Assembly: GCF_014873755.1 (NCBI RefSeq)
Contig: NZ_JADBEG010000001.1
Location: 1,800,501 to 1,864,500, forward strand
DNA: 64,000 bases
Source of the DNA: Amycolatopsis lexingtonensis
Lineage (GTDB): Bacteria > Actinomycetota > Actinomycetes > Mycobacteriales > Pseudonocardiaceae
Direction: 5' to 3'
Below are positions 47,674-57,232 of the stretch, one piece after another. The notes beneath the pieces were generated by a model. It was not told the origin of the DNA. It ran no database searches and worked only from the letters and a program-made list of their open reading frames with translations. The position numbers were made by a program, and so were the translations under genes. The stretch's first letter is position 1; each line of letters starts with the position of its first letter.

Positions 47674-49191
47674 ATGACGCGGCAGGACCCGGGCGCGGCC
47701 CCTCTGCTGGAGGTGCGCGGCGTGACGAAGTCGTTCGGCGCCGTCGCGGCGGTCGCCGGCGTGAGCTTCGGCCTGCACGCCGGCGAAGCCCACGCGCTGG
47801 TGGGCGAAAACGGCGCCGGCAAGTCCACGATCGTCAAGATGCTCGCCGGGGTGCACAAACCCGACGACGGCACCTTGCTCCTGGACGGCCGGCCGGTCGA
47901 GTTCGGCTCCCCGGCCGACGCGAAAGCCGCCGGCATCGCGGTGATCTACCAGGAACCCACGCTCTTCCCCGACCTTTCCGTCGCGGAGAACATCGTGATG
48001 GGCCGCCACCCCCGCACCACTCTCGGCCGGATCGACCGGGCGGCGATCCGCGCCGAGGCCGAACGCCTCTTCGCCCGCCTCGGCGTCCGGATCGACCCGG
48101 CCCGCCCCGCGCGCGGCCTCTCCATCGCCGACCAGCAGATCGTCGAGATCGCCAAGGCGCTCAGCGCCGACGCCCGCGTGCTGGTGATGGACGAGCCGAC
48201 CGCCGCGCTCAGCCGGGTCGAGGTGGACCGGCTCTTCGCCGTCGCCCGCACGCTGCGCCAGGAAGGCGCGGCGATCATGTTCATCTCCCACCGCTTCGAG
48301 GAGATCACCGAGCTCTGCCAGCGCGTCACGATCATGCGCGACGGCCGCCACGTCTCCACCGACCGGCTCGAAGACGTCACCGTCGACGAGATGGTCAAGC
48401 GGATGGTCGGGCGCGACCTCGACGCGCTGTTCCCCAAGCAGGACGTCGAACCCGGCGCGGTCGTGCTCGAAGTCGAAGGCCTGGCCCGGGAAGGCGTCTT
48501 CCGCGACATCTCCTTTTCGGTGCGGGCGGGGGAGATCGTCGCGTTCGCCGGACTCGTCGGCTCCGGCCGCAGCGAAGTCGTCCAGGCCGTCTTCGGTGTC
48601 GACGAGCGCGACGCGGGTGTCGTGAAGGTGAGCGGCAAGAAGCTCAAGCCGCACTCCTCACGGGCCGCGATGGGCGCCGGGATGGCCCTGGTGCCCGAAG
48701 ACCGCCGCCAGCAGGGCCTGATCATGGACCTGTCGATCGAACGCAACGTCACCCTCCCGCGGTCGCGCGCGCTCTCGAAGCTCGGCTTCCTGACCGGCGC
48801 GAGCGAACGGCAGGAGGCCCGCCGCTGGACCGAACGCCTGCGCACCAAGTACCGCCGCCTCGGTGACCCCGTCGGGACGCTGTCGGGTGGCAACCAGCAG
48901 AAGGTCGTCCTCGCCAAGTGGCTGGCGATGGCGCCGAAGGTGCTGATCGTGGACGAACCGACCCGCGGCATCGACGTCGGCACGAAGGCCGAGGTGCACC
49001 GGCTGATGTCCGCGCTGGCCGCCGAAGGCGTCGCGATCGTCATGGTCTCCTCGGAACTGCCCGAGGTGCTCGGCATGGCCGACCGCGTCCTCGTGATGCG
49101 GGAGGGCCGGATCGTGGCCGAGCTCCCGCGCGCCGACGCCACCGAGGACGCCGTCATGTTCGCCGCGATGGGCCAGGGAGCCGCCGCATGA
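47674..49191 (+). CDS. rhaT: Rhamnose ABC importer, duplicated ATPase
   Basis: 505-residue sugar-type ATPase with two nucleotide-binding domains. The first has Walker A GENGAGKSTIVKML, signature LSIADQQ and Walker B VLVMDEPTAAL. The second has a degenerate Walker A, GLVGSGRSEVVQ, but LSGGNQQK and VLIVDEPTRGID. This is the RbsA/MglA/RhaT class. ATG 47674 has GGAGG upstream. It is the first gene of a nine-gene operon whose junctions are nearly all overlaps. Confidence 0.88.
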   Translation: MTRQDPGAAPLLEVRGVTKSFGAVAAVAGVSFGLHAGEAHALVGENGAGKSTIVKMLAGVHKPDDGTLLLDGRPVEFGSPADAKAAGIAVIYQEPTLFPDLSVAENIVMGRHPRTTLGRIDRAAIRAEAERLFARLGVRIDPARPARGLSIADQQIVEIAKALSADARVLVMDEPTAALSRVEVDRLFAVARTLRQEGAAIMFISHRFEEITELCQRVTIMRDGRHVSTDRLEDVTVDEMVKRMVGRDLDALFPKQDVEPGAVVLEVEGLAREGVFRDISFSVRAGEIVAFAGLVGSGRSEVVQAVFGVDERDAGVVKVSGKKLKPHSSRAAMGAGMALVPEDRRQQGLIMDLSIERNVTLPRSRALSKLGFLTGASERQEARRWTERLRTKYRRLGDPVGTLSGGNQQKVVLAKWLAMAPKVLIVDEPTRGIDVGTKAEVHRLMSALAAEGVAIVMVSSELPEVLGMADRVLVMREGRIVAELPRADATEDAVMFAAMGQGAAA

Positions 49192-50228
49192 CCGCGACGA
49201 AGGAGGCACCCGTGACCAGGGAGCCGGCTGTCCACTCCGGACGATCGTGGACCGCGAACGTCTTCAAGGCGCGCGAATCCGGCATCGTCCTCGCCCTGAT
49301 CGTCCTGGTCGCGTTCACCGCGACGCAGAACTCCCGGTTCCTGTCCGGGCAGAGCATCCGCGACATCCTGCTGGGGACCGCGATCCTGGCCGTGCTCGCC
49401 GTCGGGCAGGCGGTCGTGATGATCACCCGCAACATCGACCTCTCGGTCGGCTCGGTGCTCGGCCTGTCGGCGTTCGCGGTCGGCACGCTGATGAAGGACC
49501 ACCCGGGCCTGCCGGTGCTCGTCGCCGTGCTGGTGGGGCTCGTCGTCGGCGCGGTGTGCGGCCTCCTCAACGGCGCGCTCGTGCGGTTCGGCCAGGTGCC
49601 CGCGCTGGTCGTCACCCTCGGCACGCTCTACGCCTACCGCGGCGTCAGCTACTTCTGGGCCGGCGGCCAGCAGATCAACGCCGACAAGCTGCCTGCGTCC
49701 TTTTTGGACTTCGGGACGGCGTCGGTGCTCGGCGTGCCGTGGCTGGTCCTCATCGCACTGCTGGTGCTGGTGGTCGCCGGGATCGTGCTGCGCAGCTACC
49801 CGGCCGGGCGCGAGCTGTACGCGATGGGGTCGAGCCCGCAGGCCGCGCAGCTGGCCGGGATCCGGGTCGGCCGCAACACCATCGCCGCGTTCCTCGTCAG
49901 CGGCGCCCTCGCCGGGCTCGCCGGCGTCCTGTTCGCGGCCCGCTTCGGCACCGTGGACGCAGCCGCCGGCACCGGCTACGAGCTGAACGTCGTCGCCGCG
50001 GCCGTCGTCGGCGGGGTCGCGGTGTTCGGCGGCAGCGGCTCGGTCTGGGGCGCCGGCCTCGGGGCACTGCTGCTGACCGTCATCGGCAGCGCCCTGGCCG
50101 TCCTCGACATCAACCAGTTCTGGCAGCAGGCGATCGTCGGCGCGCTGATCCTGCTGGCCATCGGCGCCGACCGGCTGGTCGCCGTCCGGGTCGCCAAGGC
50201 ACTGAAGAAGAGGGACGCCCATGTCTGA
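49188..50228 (+). CDS. rhaP: Rhamnose ABC importer permease 1
   Basis: 346-residue BPD_transp_2 (RbsC-like) permease with about 10 hydrophobic segments. The family signature around ARNIDLS reads ITRNIDLSVGSVLGLSAF, and the EAA-like loop is ALYAMGSSPQAAQLAGIRV. The ATG overlaps the ATPase stop (ATGA). It pairs with the next permease. Confidence 0.87.
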   Translation: MTATKEAPVTREPAVHSGRSWTANVFKARESGIVLALIVLVAFTATQNSRFLSGQSIRDILLGTAILAVLAVGQAVVMITRNIDLSVGSVLGLSAFAVGTLMKDHPGLPVLVAVLVGLVVGAVCGLLNGALVRFGQVPALVVTLGTLYAYRGVSYFWAGGQQINADKLPASFLDFGTASVLGVPWLVLIALLVLVVAGIVLRSYPAGRELYAMGSSPQAAQLAGIRVGRNTIAAFLVSGALAGLAGVLFAARFGTVDAAAGTGYELNVVAAAVVGGVAVFGGSGSVWGAGLGALLLTVIGSALAVLDINQFWQQAIVGALILLAIGADRLVAVRVAKALKKRDAHV

Positions 50229-51219
50229 CCGACCGAACCCGCTCGGGCGGCTGCTCAGCTGGGACGCCGCCGTAGTGCTCGTGACGGTGATCGTGCTGGT
50301 CGTCGCTTCGGGCGCCGTCGAGAACTTCGGCACCAGCCGCAACTTCACCTTCCTGCTGCTCGACCTCCTGCCGATCGCGCTGGTCGCGCTGCCGATGACG
50401 TTCATCATCGTCACCGGCGAGATCGACCTCTCGGTGGCGAGCACGCTCGGGCTGACGTCCGCGGTGATGGGCTCGCTGTGGGACTCGGGACTGTCGATCG
50501 AGACGATCATCCCGCTGTGCATCGTGCTCGGCGCGGTCCTCGGCGCACTGAACGGCTTCTTCGTCACCGTGCTGAAACTGCCTTCGCTCGCGGTCACCAT
50601 CGGCACCCTGGCGCTGTACCGCGGCCTGGCCTTCGTGGTGCTCGGCGACGGCGCGGTCGCCGACTTCCCGCGGGCCTACACGAGCTGGGTCACCGGCACC
50701 ATCGGCGACGGTCCGATCCCGAACGTCCTGATCCCGCTGGTCATGGCGGCGATCGTCTTCGGCATCGTGCTGCACGCGACGCCGATCGGCCGCGGCGTCT
50801 TCGCGGCCGGTGCGGGCGAACAGGCGGCCCGGTTCGCCGGCATCCGCACCGGGCGGCTCAAGTTCTGGCTGTACGTCGTGAGTGGCGCGGTCGCCGGGCT
50901 CGCCGGGGTGCTGTGGACCCTGCGGTACTCCAGCGCCCGCGCCGACAACGGCTTCGGCCTCGAACTCGCCGTCGTGGCCGCCGTGCTGCTGGGCGGCGTG
51001 TCCATCTTCGGCGGCAAGGGCACGCTCCCCGGCGTGCTCGCCGGGGTGGTCCTGCTGGCGTCCCTGCAGAACGCGCTGCGCCTGCAGGACGTGTCCAACG
51101 AGGCCCTCAACATCGTGACCGGCGTGCTCCTCATCGTGTCGGTCCTGCTCCCCAACATCGTGACTTCGGCTCGCACGGCAGTGCGTCGTCGTCGGCAAGC
51201 GGTAACTCCGGAAAGGTGA
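50221..51219 (+). CDS. rhaQ: Rhamnose ABC importer permease 2
   Basis: 332-residue RbsC-like permease with VTGEIDLSVASTLGLTSAV and the loop FAAGAGEQAARFAGIRTGRLK. It starts 8 bp inside the preceding permease. Two distinct permeases are a hallmark of rhamnose and autoinducer-2 importers of this class. Confidence 0.87.
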   Translation: MSDRPNPLGRLLSWDAAVVLVTVIVLVVASGAVENFGTSRNFTFLLLDLLPIALVALPMTFIIVTGEIDLSVASTLGLTSAVMGSLWDSGLSIETIIPLCIVLGAVLGALNGFFVTVLKLPSLAVTIGTLALYRGLAFVVLGDGAVADFPRAYTSWVTGTIGDGPIPNVLIPLVMAAIVFGIVLHATPIGRGVFAAGAGEQAARFAGIRTGRLKFWLYVVSGAVAGLAGVLWTLRYSSARADNGFGLELAVVAAVLLGGVSIFGGKGTLPGVLAGVVLLASLQNALRLQDVSNEALNIVTGVLLIVSVLLPNIVTSARTAVRRRRQAVTPER

Positions 51220-51224
51220 CGAAG

Positions 51225-52286
51225 ATGTCCCGACGGTTCCTCAGCGGCGCGGTCTCGGCCGGGCTGGTGCTGGTCCTGGCCGCCTGCGGCGGCACGACCA
51301 AGAACGACAACGCCGGTTCCGGCGCGCAGCAGTCCACCGGCGCGGCGAACCCGAACGCCGCGGCGCAGACGGGCGTCAAGATGGCGTTCCTGCCCAAGCA
51401 GCTCAACAACCCCTACAGCGACATCGAGGTCAGCGGCGGCAAGGAGGCGCTGGGCGAGCTGAAGGGCGAGTACAAGCTGGTCGGGCCGAACGACGCCAGC
51501 GCGTCGTCGCAGGTCAGCTACATCAACACGCTGATCCAGCAGCAGCAGGACGTCATCGGCATCGCCGCGAACGACCCGAACGCCGTGTGCCCGTCGCTCA
51601 ACCAGGCCCGCAGCGCCGGCATCAAGGTCGTCGCCTTCGACTCCGACGCCGCCAAGGACTGCCGCGACGTCTTCATCAACCAGGCCACCACGCAGGGCAT
51701 CGGCGAGGCGCTGGCCAAGCAGGCCAAGGACCTCTCCGGCGGCTCGGGCGAGATCGCGGTCCTGTCCGCGACCCCGAACGCCACGAACCAGAACGCCTGG
51801 ATCGAGGTGCTGAAGAAGGAACTGGCCAAGCCGGAGTACGCGAACATCAAGCTGGACAAGGTCGCCTACGGCAACGACGACGACCAGAAGTCGTTCCAGG
51901 AGGCCCAGGGCCTGCTGCAGTCGTTCCCGAACCTCAAGGTGATCGTTTCGCCGACCACCGTGGGCATCGCGGCCGCCGCGCGCTACGTCAGCTCGTCGAG
52001 CTACAAGGGCAAGGTCGCGGTGACCGGCCTGGGTACGCCGAACCAGATGCGCGCGTTCGTCAAGGACGGCACGGTGAAGCAGTTCGCGCTCTGGAACCCG
52101 GCCGACATCGGCTACCTCGCCGCGTACGCCGGGGTCGCGCTCAAGTCGGGCCAGATCACCGGCAAGGAAGGCGAGAAGTTCAAGGCGGGCAAGCTCGGCG
52201 AGTACACGATCGGCGCGAGCGGCGAGATCGTCCTCGGCCCGCCGACGACGTTCGACGCGAACAACATCGACAAGTTCAACTTCTGA
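51225..52286 (+). CDS. rhaS: Rhamnose ABC importer substrate-binding lipoprotein
   Basis: 353 residues. The signal peptide has a lipobox, LVLAACGG. The mature protein is a type-I periplasmic binding fold (MAFLPKQLNNPYSDIEVSGG; GIAANDPNAVCPSLNQAR; VVAFDSD). This is the sugar-binding RhaS of rhamnose importers, not the E. coli regulator of the same name. GGAAAGG precedes the ATG. Confidence 0.86.
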   Translation: MSRRFLSGAVSAGLVLVLAACGGTTKNDNAGSGAQQSTGAANPNAAAQTGVKMAFLPKQLNNPYSDIEVSGGKEALGELKGEYKLVGPNDASASSQVSYINTLIQQQQDVIGIAANDPNAVCPSLNQARSAGIKVVAFDSDAAKDCRDVFINQATTQGIGEALAKQAKDLSGGSGEIAVLSATPNATNQNAWIEVLKKELAKPEYANIKLDKVAYGNDDDQKSFQEAQGLLQSFPNLKVIVSPTTVGIAAAARYVSSSSYKGKVAVTGLGTPNQMRAFVKDGTVKQFALWNPADIGYLAAYAGVALKSGQITGKEGEKFKAGKLGEYTIGASGEIVLGPPTTFDANNIDKFNF

Positions 52287-52621
52287 TGCCACGGTACTGC
52301 TTCTGGCTCCAGGTCAAGCCCGACCGGAAAGCCGAGTACGCCGAGCGGCACCGGGCGGTGTGGCCCGAAATGCGGCAGGCCCTGCACGACGCCGGCTGGC
52401 GGAATTATTCGCTGTTCCTCCGCGACGACGGCCTGCTGATCGGGTACGTCGAGGCGGACGACCTCGAAGCCGCACAGGCCGCCGTGGCGGAGACCGACGT
52501 CAACACCCGCTGGCAGGCGGAGATGGCGGAGTTCTTCACCGGTCTCGACGGCGGCCCACCGGATGAAGGGTTCCAGCTGCTCGACGAGGTCTTCCACCTC
52601 GACGTCCGGGAAGGACAGTGA
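52286..52621 (+). CDS. rhaM: L-rhamnose mutarotase
   Basis: 111 residues, matching RhaM/RhaU. The start is RYCFWLQVKPDRKAEYAERH, then VWPEMRQALHDAGWRNYSLF and WQAEMAEFF. It interconverts alpha- and beta-L-rhamnose so that the isomerase gets its anomer. Its ATG shares a base with the preceding stop (TGATG). Confidence 0.93.
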   Translation: MPRYCFWLQVKPDRKAEYAERHRAVWPEMRQALHDAGWRNYSLFLRDDGLLIGYVEADDLEAAQAAVAETDVNTRWQAEMAEFFTGLDGGPPDEGFQLLDEVFHLDVREGQ

Positions 52622-53781
52622 TCGCCGTGGATGTCAAAGCGGCCCTGCGGGCCCAGCGCATCGAGACGCCGTCGTGGGCGTACGCCAACTCGGGCACCCG
52701 GTTCAAGGTGTTCCCGCAACCCGGCGTCCCGCGAACCGCGGAGGAGAAGATCGCCGACGCGGCGACCGTGCACCGCTTCACCGGGGTCGCGCCGAGCGTG
52801 GCGCTGCACATCCCGTGGGACAAGGTCGACGACTACGGCGCCCTGACCGCGTACGCCCGGGACCTGGGCATCGAGATCGGCGCCATCAACACCAACGTGT
52901 TCCAGGACGAGGACTACAAGCTCGGTTCGGTGACCAACCCGGACGCCGGGATCCGCCGCAAGGCGACCGACCACCTCCTGGAAGCCATCTCCATCATGGA
53001 CGCGACCGGGTCGCGGGACCTGAAGCTGTGGTTCTCCGACGGCATCAACTACCCCGGCCAGGACGACATCCGCGACCGCCAGGACCGGCTCGCGGCGGCG
53101 CTTCGCGAAACGTACGAGCGGCTCGGGGAAAACCAGCGGATGCTGCTGGAGTACAAGCTCTTCGAGCCCGCGTTCTACGCCACCGACGTCCCGGACTGGG
53201 GCACGTCGTACGCGCACTGCGTCGAGCTGGGGGAGAAGGCGACGGTGTGCATCGACACCGGCCACCACGCCCCCGGCACGAACATCGAGTTCATCGTGGC
53301 GTTCCTGCTGCGCGCGGGGAAGCTGGGCGCGTTCGACTTCAACTCGCGGTTCTACGCCGACGACGACCTGATGGTCGGGGCCGCGGACCCGTTCCAGCTG
53401 TTCCGGATCATGTACGAGATCGTCCGCGGCGACGCCCTCGACCCGGCGTACGGGATCGCGTTCATGCTCGACCAGTGCCACAACATCGAGGCCAAGATCC
53501 CGGCGATCATCCGGTCGGTGATGAACGTCCAGGAGGCCACGGCCAAGGCGCTGCTGGTGGACCGGACCGCGTTGCGCGCGGCGCAGCAGGCGGGGAACGT
53601 CCTCGAGGCCAACGCGGTGCTGATGGACGCCTACAACACCGACGTCCGGCCGCTGCTGGGCGAGCTGCGCACGGACGCCGGGCTCGACCCGGACCCGGTC
53701 GCGGCGTATGCCCGCAGCGGGTACCAGGAGAAGATCGTGGCCGAGCGCGCCGGCGGCACGCAGGCCGGGTGGGGAGCATGA
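52618..53781 (+). CDS. rhaI: L-rhamnose isomerase (RhaI type)
   Basis: 387-residue TIM-barrel isomerase of the Pseudomonas/actinobacterial RhaI class. The start is IETPSWAYANSGTRFKVF. Metal-binding residues lie in LLEYKLFEPAF, CIDTGHHAPGTNIE and FDFNSRFYADDDLM. It converts L-rhamnose to L-rhamnulose. The GTG start overlaps the mutarotase stop (GTGA). Confidence 0.92.
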   Translation: MIAVDVKAALRAQRIETPSWAYANSGTRFKVFPQPGVPRTAEEKIADAATVHRFTGVAPSVALHIPWDKVDDYGALTAYARDLGIEIGAINTNVFQDEDYKLGSVTNPDAGIRRKATDHLLEAISIMDATGSRDLKLWFSDGINYPGQDDIRDRQDRLAAALRETYERLGENQRMLLEYKLFEPAFYATDVPDWGTSYAHCVELGEKATVCIDTGHHAPGTNIEFIVAFLLRAGKLGAFDFNSRFYADDDLMVGAADPFQLFRIMYEIVRGDALDPAYGIAFMLDQCHNIEAKIPAIIRSVMNVQEATAKALLVDRTALRAAQQAGNVLEANAVLMDAYNTDVRPLLGELRTDAGLDPDPVAAYARSGYQEKIVAERAGGTQAGWGA

Positions 53782-55802
53782 GCATGACCGTCCCGGAAGA
53801 ACTCGTCGCGCGCAGCAACGCGCTCGGCGCCGACCCCCGGAACACCAACTACGCCGGCGGCAACACCTCCGCCAAGGGCACCGCGGTCGACCCGGTCACC
53901 GGCACGCCCACCGAACTGCTGTGGGTCAAGGGCTCCGGCGGCGACCTCGGCACGCTCAAGGAGTCCGGCCTCGCGGTGCTGCGGCTGGACCGGCTCCGGT
54001 CGCTGGTCGACGTCTACCCGGGCGTCGAACGCGAGGACGAGATGGTCGCCGCGTTCGACTACTGCCTGCACGGCCGGGGCGGCGCGGCGCCGTCGATCGA
54101 CACGGCGATGCACGGTCTCGTGGAGGCCGCGCACGTCGACCACCTGCACCCGGACTCGGGCATCGCGCTGGCCACCGCGGCCGACGGCCCGGCGCTGACG
54201 AAGGAGTGCTTCGGCGACCGGGTCGCGTGGGTCGACTGGCGCCGGCCGGGCTTCCAGCTGGGCCTGGACATCGCCGCGGTCAAGGCGGCGAACCCGCAGG
54301 CCATCGGCGTGATCCTGGGAGGGCACGGCATCACCGCGTGGGGCGCGACCTCCGAAGAGTGCCAGCGCAACTCGCTGGAGATCATCCGGACGGCCGAGGA
54401 GTTCCTCGCCTCGCGGGGCGCGCCCGAGCCGTTCGGGCCGGTCGTGCCCGGGTTCGAGGCGCTGCCGTCGGGTGAGCGGCACGCGCGTGCGGCGGCGCTG
54501 GCCCCGGTGATCCGCGGGCTGGCCTCGACCGACCAGCGCGTGCTCGGCCACTACACCGACAGCGACGTCGTCCTGGAGTTCCTGGCCCGGGAGAAGCTCG
54601 CGGCCTTGGCGGCGCTCGGGACGTCGTGCCCGGACCACTTCCTGCGCACCAAGGTCCGGCCGCTGGTGGTGGACCTGCCCGCGACCGCGCCGCTCGAGGA
54701 CGTCGTCGCGCGGCTGAAGGAACTGCACGCCGAGTACCGCGACGAGTACCGCGCCTACTACGAGCGGCACGCGGTGGCCGATTCGCCCGCGATGCGCGGA
54801 GCCGACCCGGCGATCGTGCTCGTCCCCGGCGTCGGGATGTTCTCCTTCGGCCGGGACAAGCAGACCGCGCGGGTGGCGGGGGAGTTCTACGTCAACGCGA
54901 TCAACGTGATGCGCGGCGCCGAAGCGGTCTCGACGTATGCGCCGATTCCGGAGAGCGAGAAGTTCCGGATCGAGTACTGGGCGCTGGAAGAGGCGAAGCT
55001 GCAGCGGATGCCGAAGCCGAAGCCGCTGGCCGGGCGGATCGCCCTGGTCACCGGCGCCGGTTCGGGCATCGGCAAGGCCATCGCGCAGCGGCTCGCCGCT
55101 GAGGGTGCCTGCGTGGCGATTGCCGACCTCAACGGCGACGCGGCGGCGGAGGTCGCGGCGGAAATCGGCGGTACCGCCGTCACCGCCGATGTCACCGACG
55201 CCGCGGCGGTACAGGCGGCGGTGGACGCGACCGTGCTCGCCTTCGGGGGCCTCGACCTGGTGGTCAACAACGCCGGGCTGTCCATCTCCAAGCCGTTGCT
55301 GGAGACCACCGAACGCGATTGGGACCTCCAGCACGACGTGATGGCGAAGGGGTCGTTCCTGGTCGCGCGGGCCGCCGCGAAGGCGATGATCGACCAGGGC
55401 ATCGGCGGCGACATCGTCTACATCTCCTCGAAGAACGCGGTGTTCGCGGGCCCGAACAACGTCGCCTACGGCGCGGCGAAGGCCGACCAGGCCCACCAGG
55501 TCCGGCTGCTGGCCGCCGAACTCGGCGGGTACGGGATCCGCGTCAACGGCGTGAACCCCGACGGCGTCGTCCAGGGTTCGGGCATCTTCGCCGGCGGCTG
55601 GGGCGCCCAGCGCGCCGCCGTCTACGGCGTCCCGGAGGAGAAGCTCGGCGAGTTCTACGCCCAGCGCACCATCCTCAAGCGCGAGGTGCTGCCCGAGCAC
55701 GTCGCGGCCGCCGTGTTCGCCCTGACCGGCGGCGACCTCACCCACACCACCGGCCTGCACGTGCCGGTGGACGCCGGGGTGGCCGCCGCGTTCCTCCGCT
55801 AG
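53778..55802 (+). CDS. rhaD: Bifunctional rhamnulose-1-phosphate aldolase / lactaldehyde dehydrogenase
   Basis: 674-residue fusion. Residues about 1-400 form a class II (AraD-like) aldolase with HLHPDSGIALATA as metal site and VILGGHGITAWG. Residues about 420-674 form a short-chain dehydrogenase with TGAGSGIGKAIAQRLA, NNAGLSISKPL and the catalytic Tyr/Lys in VAYGAAKADQ. It cleaves L-rhamnulose-1-phosphate to DHAP and L-lactaldehyde and oxidises the latter to lactate. The ATG overlaps the isomerase stop. Confidence 0.92.
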   Translation: MSMTVPEELVARSNALGADPRNTNYAGGNTSAKGTAVDPVTGTPTELLWVKGSGGDLGTLKESGLAVLRLDRLRSLVDVYPGVEREDEMVAAFDYCLHGRGGAAPSIDTAMHGLVEAAHVDHLHPDSGIALATAADGPALTKECFGDRVAWVDWRRPGFQLGLDIAAVKAANPQAIGVILGGHGITAWGATSEECQRNSLEIIRTAEEFLASRGAPEPFGPVVPGFEALPSGERHARAAALAPVIRGLASTDQRVLGHYTDSDVVLEFLAREKLAALAALGTSCPDHFLRTKVRPLVVDLPATAPLEDVVARLKELHAEYRDEYRAYYERHAVADSPAMRGADPAIVLVPGVGMFSFGRDKQTARVAGEFYVNAINVMRGAEAVSTYAPIPESEKFRIEYWALEEAKLQRMPKPKPLAGRIALVTGAGSGIGKAIAQRLAAEGACVAIADLNGDAAAEVAAEIGGTAVTADVTDAAAVQAAVDATVLAFGGLDLVVNNAGLSISKPLLETTERDWDLQHDVMAKGSFLVARAAAKAMIDQGIGGDIVYISSKNAVFAGPNNVAYGAAKADQAHQVRLLAAELGGYGIRVNGVNPDGVVQGSGIFAGGWGAQRAAVYGVPEEKLGEFYAQRTILKREVLPEHVAAAVFALTGGDLTHTTGLHVPVDAGVAAAFLR

Positions 55803-55810
55803 GAGAGCCG

Positions 55811-57232
55811 ATGACCCTCGATCGCATCACCCCGCGCCGCACCCGCGTCGGCCTCGTCTCCGGCGGGCTCGGGGCGTACTGGCCGCAATTCCCCGCGCTG
55901 CTGCCGCAACTGGCGGCGTCTGCCCGCCGGGTCTCTTCGCGACTGTCCGAACTGGACTGCGAAGTCGTCGACGCCGGGTTCGTTTCGGACGCCGCCGAAG
56001 GCGCGGCCGCGGCGGAGAAGCTGCGCGTCGCCGGGTGCGACCTGATCATCGGGTTCCTCACCACGTACCTGACCTCCAGCATGCTGGCCCCGGTCGCGCA
56101 GCGCTCGGGCGCGCCGGTGCTGCTGCTCAACCTGCAGCCCACCGAGTCGATGGACCACGAGTCCTTCGACACCGGCGCCTGGCTCGCCTACTGCGGCGCG
56201 TGCCCGCTGCCGGAGATGGCCAACGCGTTCCGCCGCCTGGGCGTCGAGTTCCGGTCGGTGTCCGGGTACCTGGAGGATCCCCGTGCGTGGGCCCGGATCG
56301 AACGGTGGATCAAGGCGGCCGGGGTGCGGGCGGCGCTGCGGCACGGCCGCCACGGCCTGCTCGGGCACCTCTACCCGGGCATGATGGACGTCTCGACGGA
56401 CCCGACACTGGTGTCGGCCCAGCTCGGCGGGCACGTCGAGGTCCTGGAGGTCGACGACCTGCGGGTGCGGGTGGAGAAGGTGTCCGACGACGAGACGGCG
56501 GCGCGGGTCGAGCTGGCCCGCGAGGTGTTCACCGTGGACGAATCTGTCGTGGCCGAAGACTTCGCCTGGGGCGCCCGGGTTTCGGTCGCGCTGGACCGGC
56601 TGGTCGAGGACTTCTCGCTGGATTCCCTGGCCTACTACCACCGCGGCCTCGACGGCGAGACCCACGAGCGCGTCGGCGCCGGCTTCATCCTCGGCGCGTC
56701 CCTGCTCACCGCGCGCGGCATCCCCGCGGTCGGCGAGTACGAGCTGCGCACGTCACTGGCCATGCTGGTGATGGACCGGCTCGGCGCCGGCGGTTCGTTC
56801 ACCGAGCTGCAGGCGCTGAACTTCCGCGACGGCGTCGTCGAGATGGGCCACGACGGCCCGGCGCACCTCGGGATCAGCGCCCGCAAGCCCCTGCTGCGCG
56901 GCCTCGGCGTCTACCACGGCAAGCGCGGCTGGGGCGTGTCGGTCGAGTTCGACGTCAAGCCCGGCCCGGTGACCCTGTGCGGGCTCGGGCAGCGGCGTGA
57001 CGGGACGTTCTCGCTCATCGCGTCCGAAGGCACGGTCGTGCCGGGACCGCTGCTGCGCATCGGCAACACCACATCCCGCGTCGACTTCGGCTGCGACCCC
57101 GGCGAGTGGACCGACGCGTGGTCGGCCAGCGGCATCGCGCACCACTGGGCCCTGGGCACCGGCCACCGCGTCGCCGAGCTCACGGCCGTCGCGGACCTGC
57201 TCGGCCTGGAGCTGACCGCGGTGCGCCCGTGA
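55811..57232 (+). CDS. L-fucose/L-arabinose isomerase-like protein
   Basis: 473 residues resembling the FucI/AraA superfamily. The N-terminal Rossmann-like domain is RVGLVSGGLGAYWPQFPALL, the middle is CDLIIGFLTTYLTSSMLAP and LNLQPTESMDHESF, and the C-terminal beta domain is GLGQRRDGTFSLIASEG and HHWALGTGHR. AGGAGAG precedes the ATG. Its presence beside a complete RhaI is puzzling. It may isomerise another deoxy or pentose sugar released with rhamnose, or act on a branch intermediate. Confidence 0.75.
   Translation: MTLDRITPRRTRVGLVSGGLGAYWPQFPALLPQLAASARRVSSRLSELDCEVVDAGFVSDAAEGAAAAEKLRVAGCDLIIGFLTTYLTSSMLAPVAQRSGAPVLLLNLQPTESMDHESFDTGAWLAYCGACPLPEMANAFRRLGVEFRSVSGYLEDPRAWARIERWIKAAGVRAALRHGRHGLLGHLYPGMMDVSTDPTLVSAQLGGHVEVLEVDDLRVRVEKVSDDETAARVELAREVFTVDESVVAEDFAWGARVSVALDRLVEDFSLDSLAYYHRGLDGETHERVGAGFILGASLLTARGIPAVGEYELRTSLAMLVMDRLGAGGSFTELQALNFRDGVVEMGHDGPAHLGISARKPLLRGLGVYHGKRGWGVSVEFDVKPGPVTLCGLGQRRDGTFSLIASEGTVVPGPLLRIGNTTSRVDFGCDPGEWTDAWSASGIAHHWALGTGHRVAELTAVADLLGLELTAVRP

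Noticed and set aside
47960..50600. 886-residue minus-strand frame opposite the rhamnose importer genes
   Set aside because: Antisense shadow; Ser/Arg/Thr-rich without motifs, while the plus strand has ABC ATPase and permease signatures.
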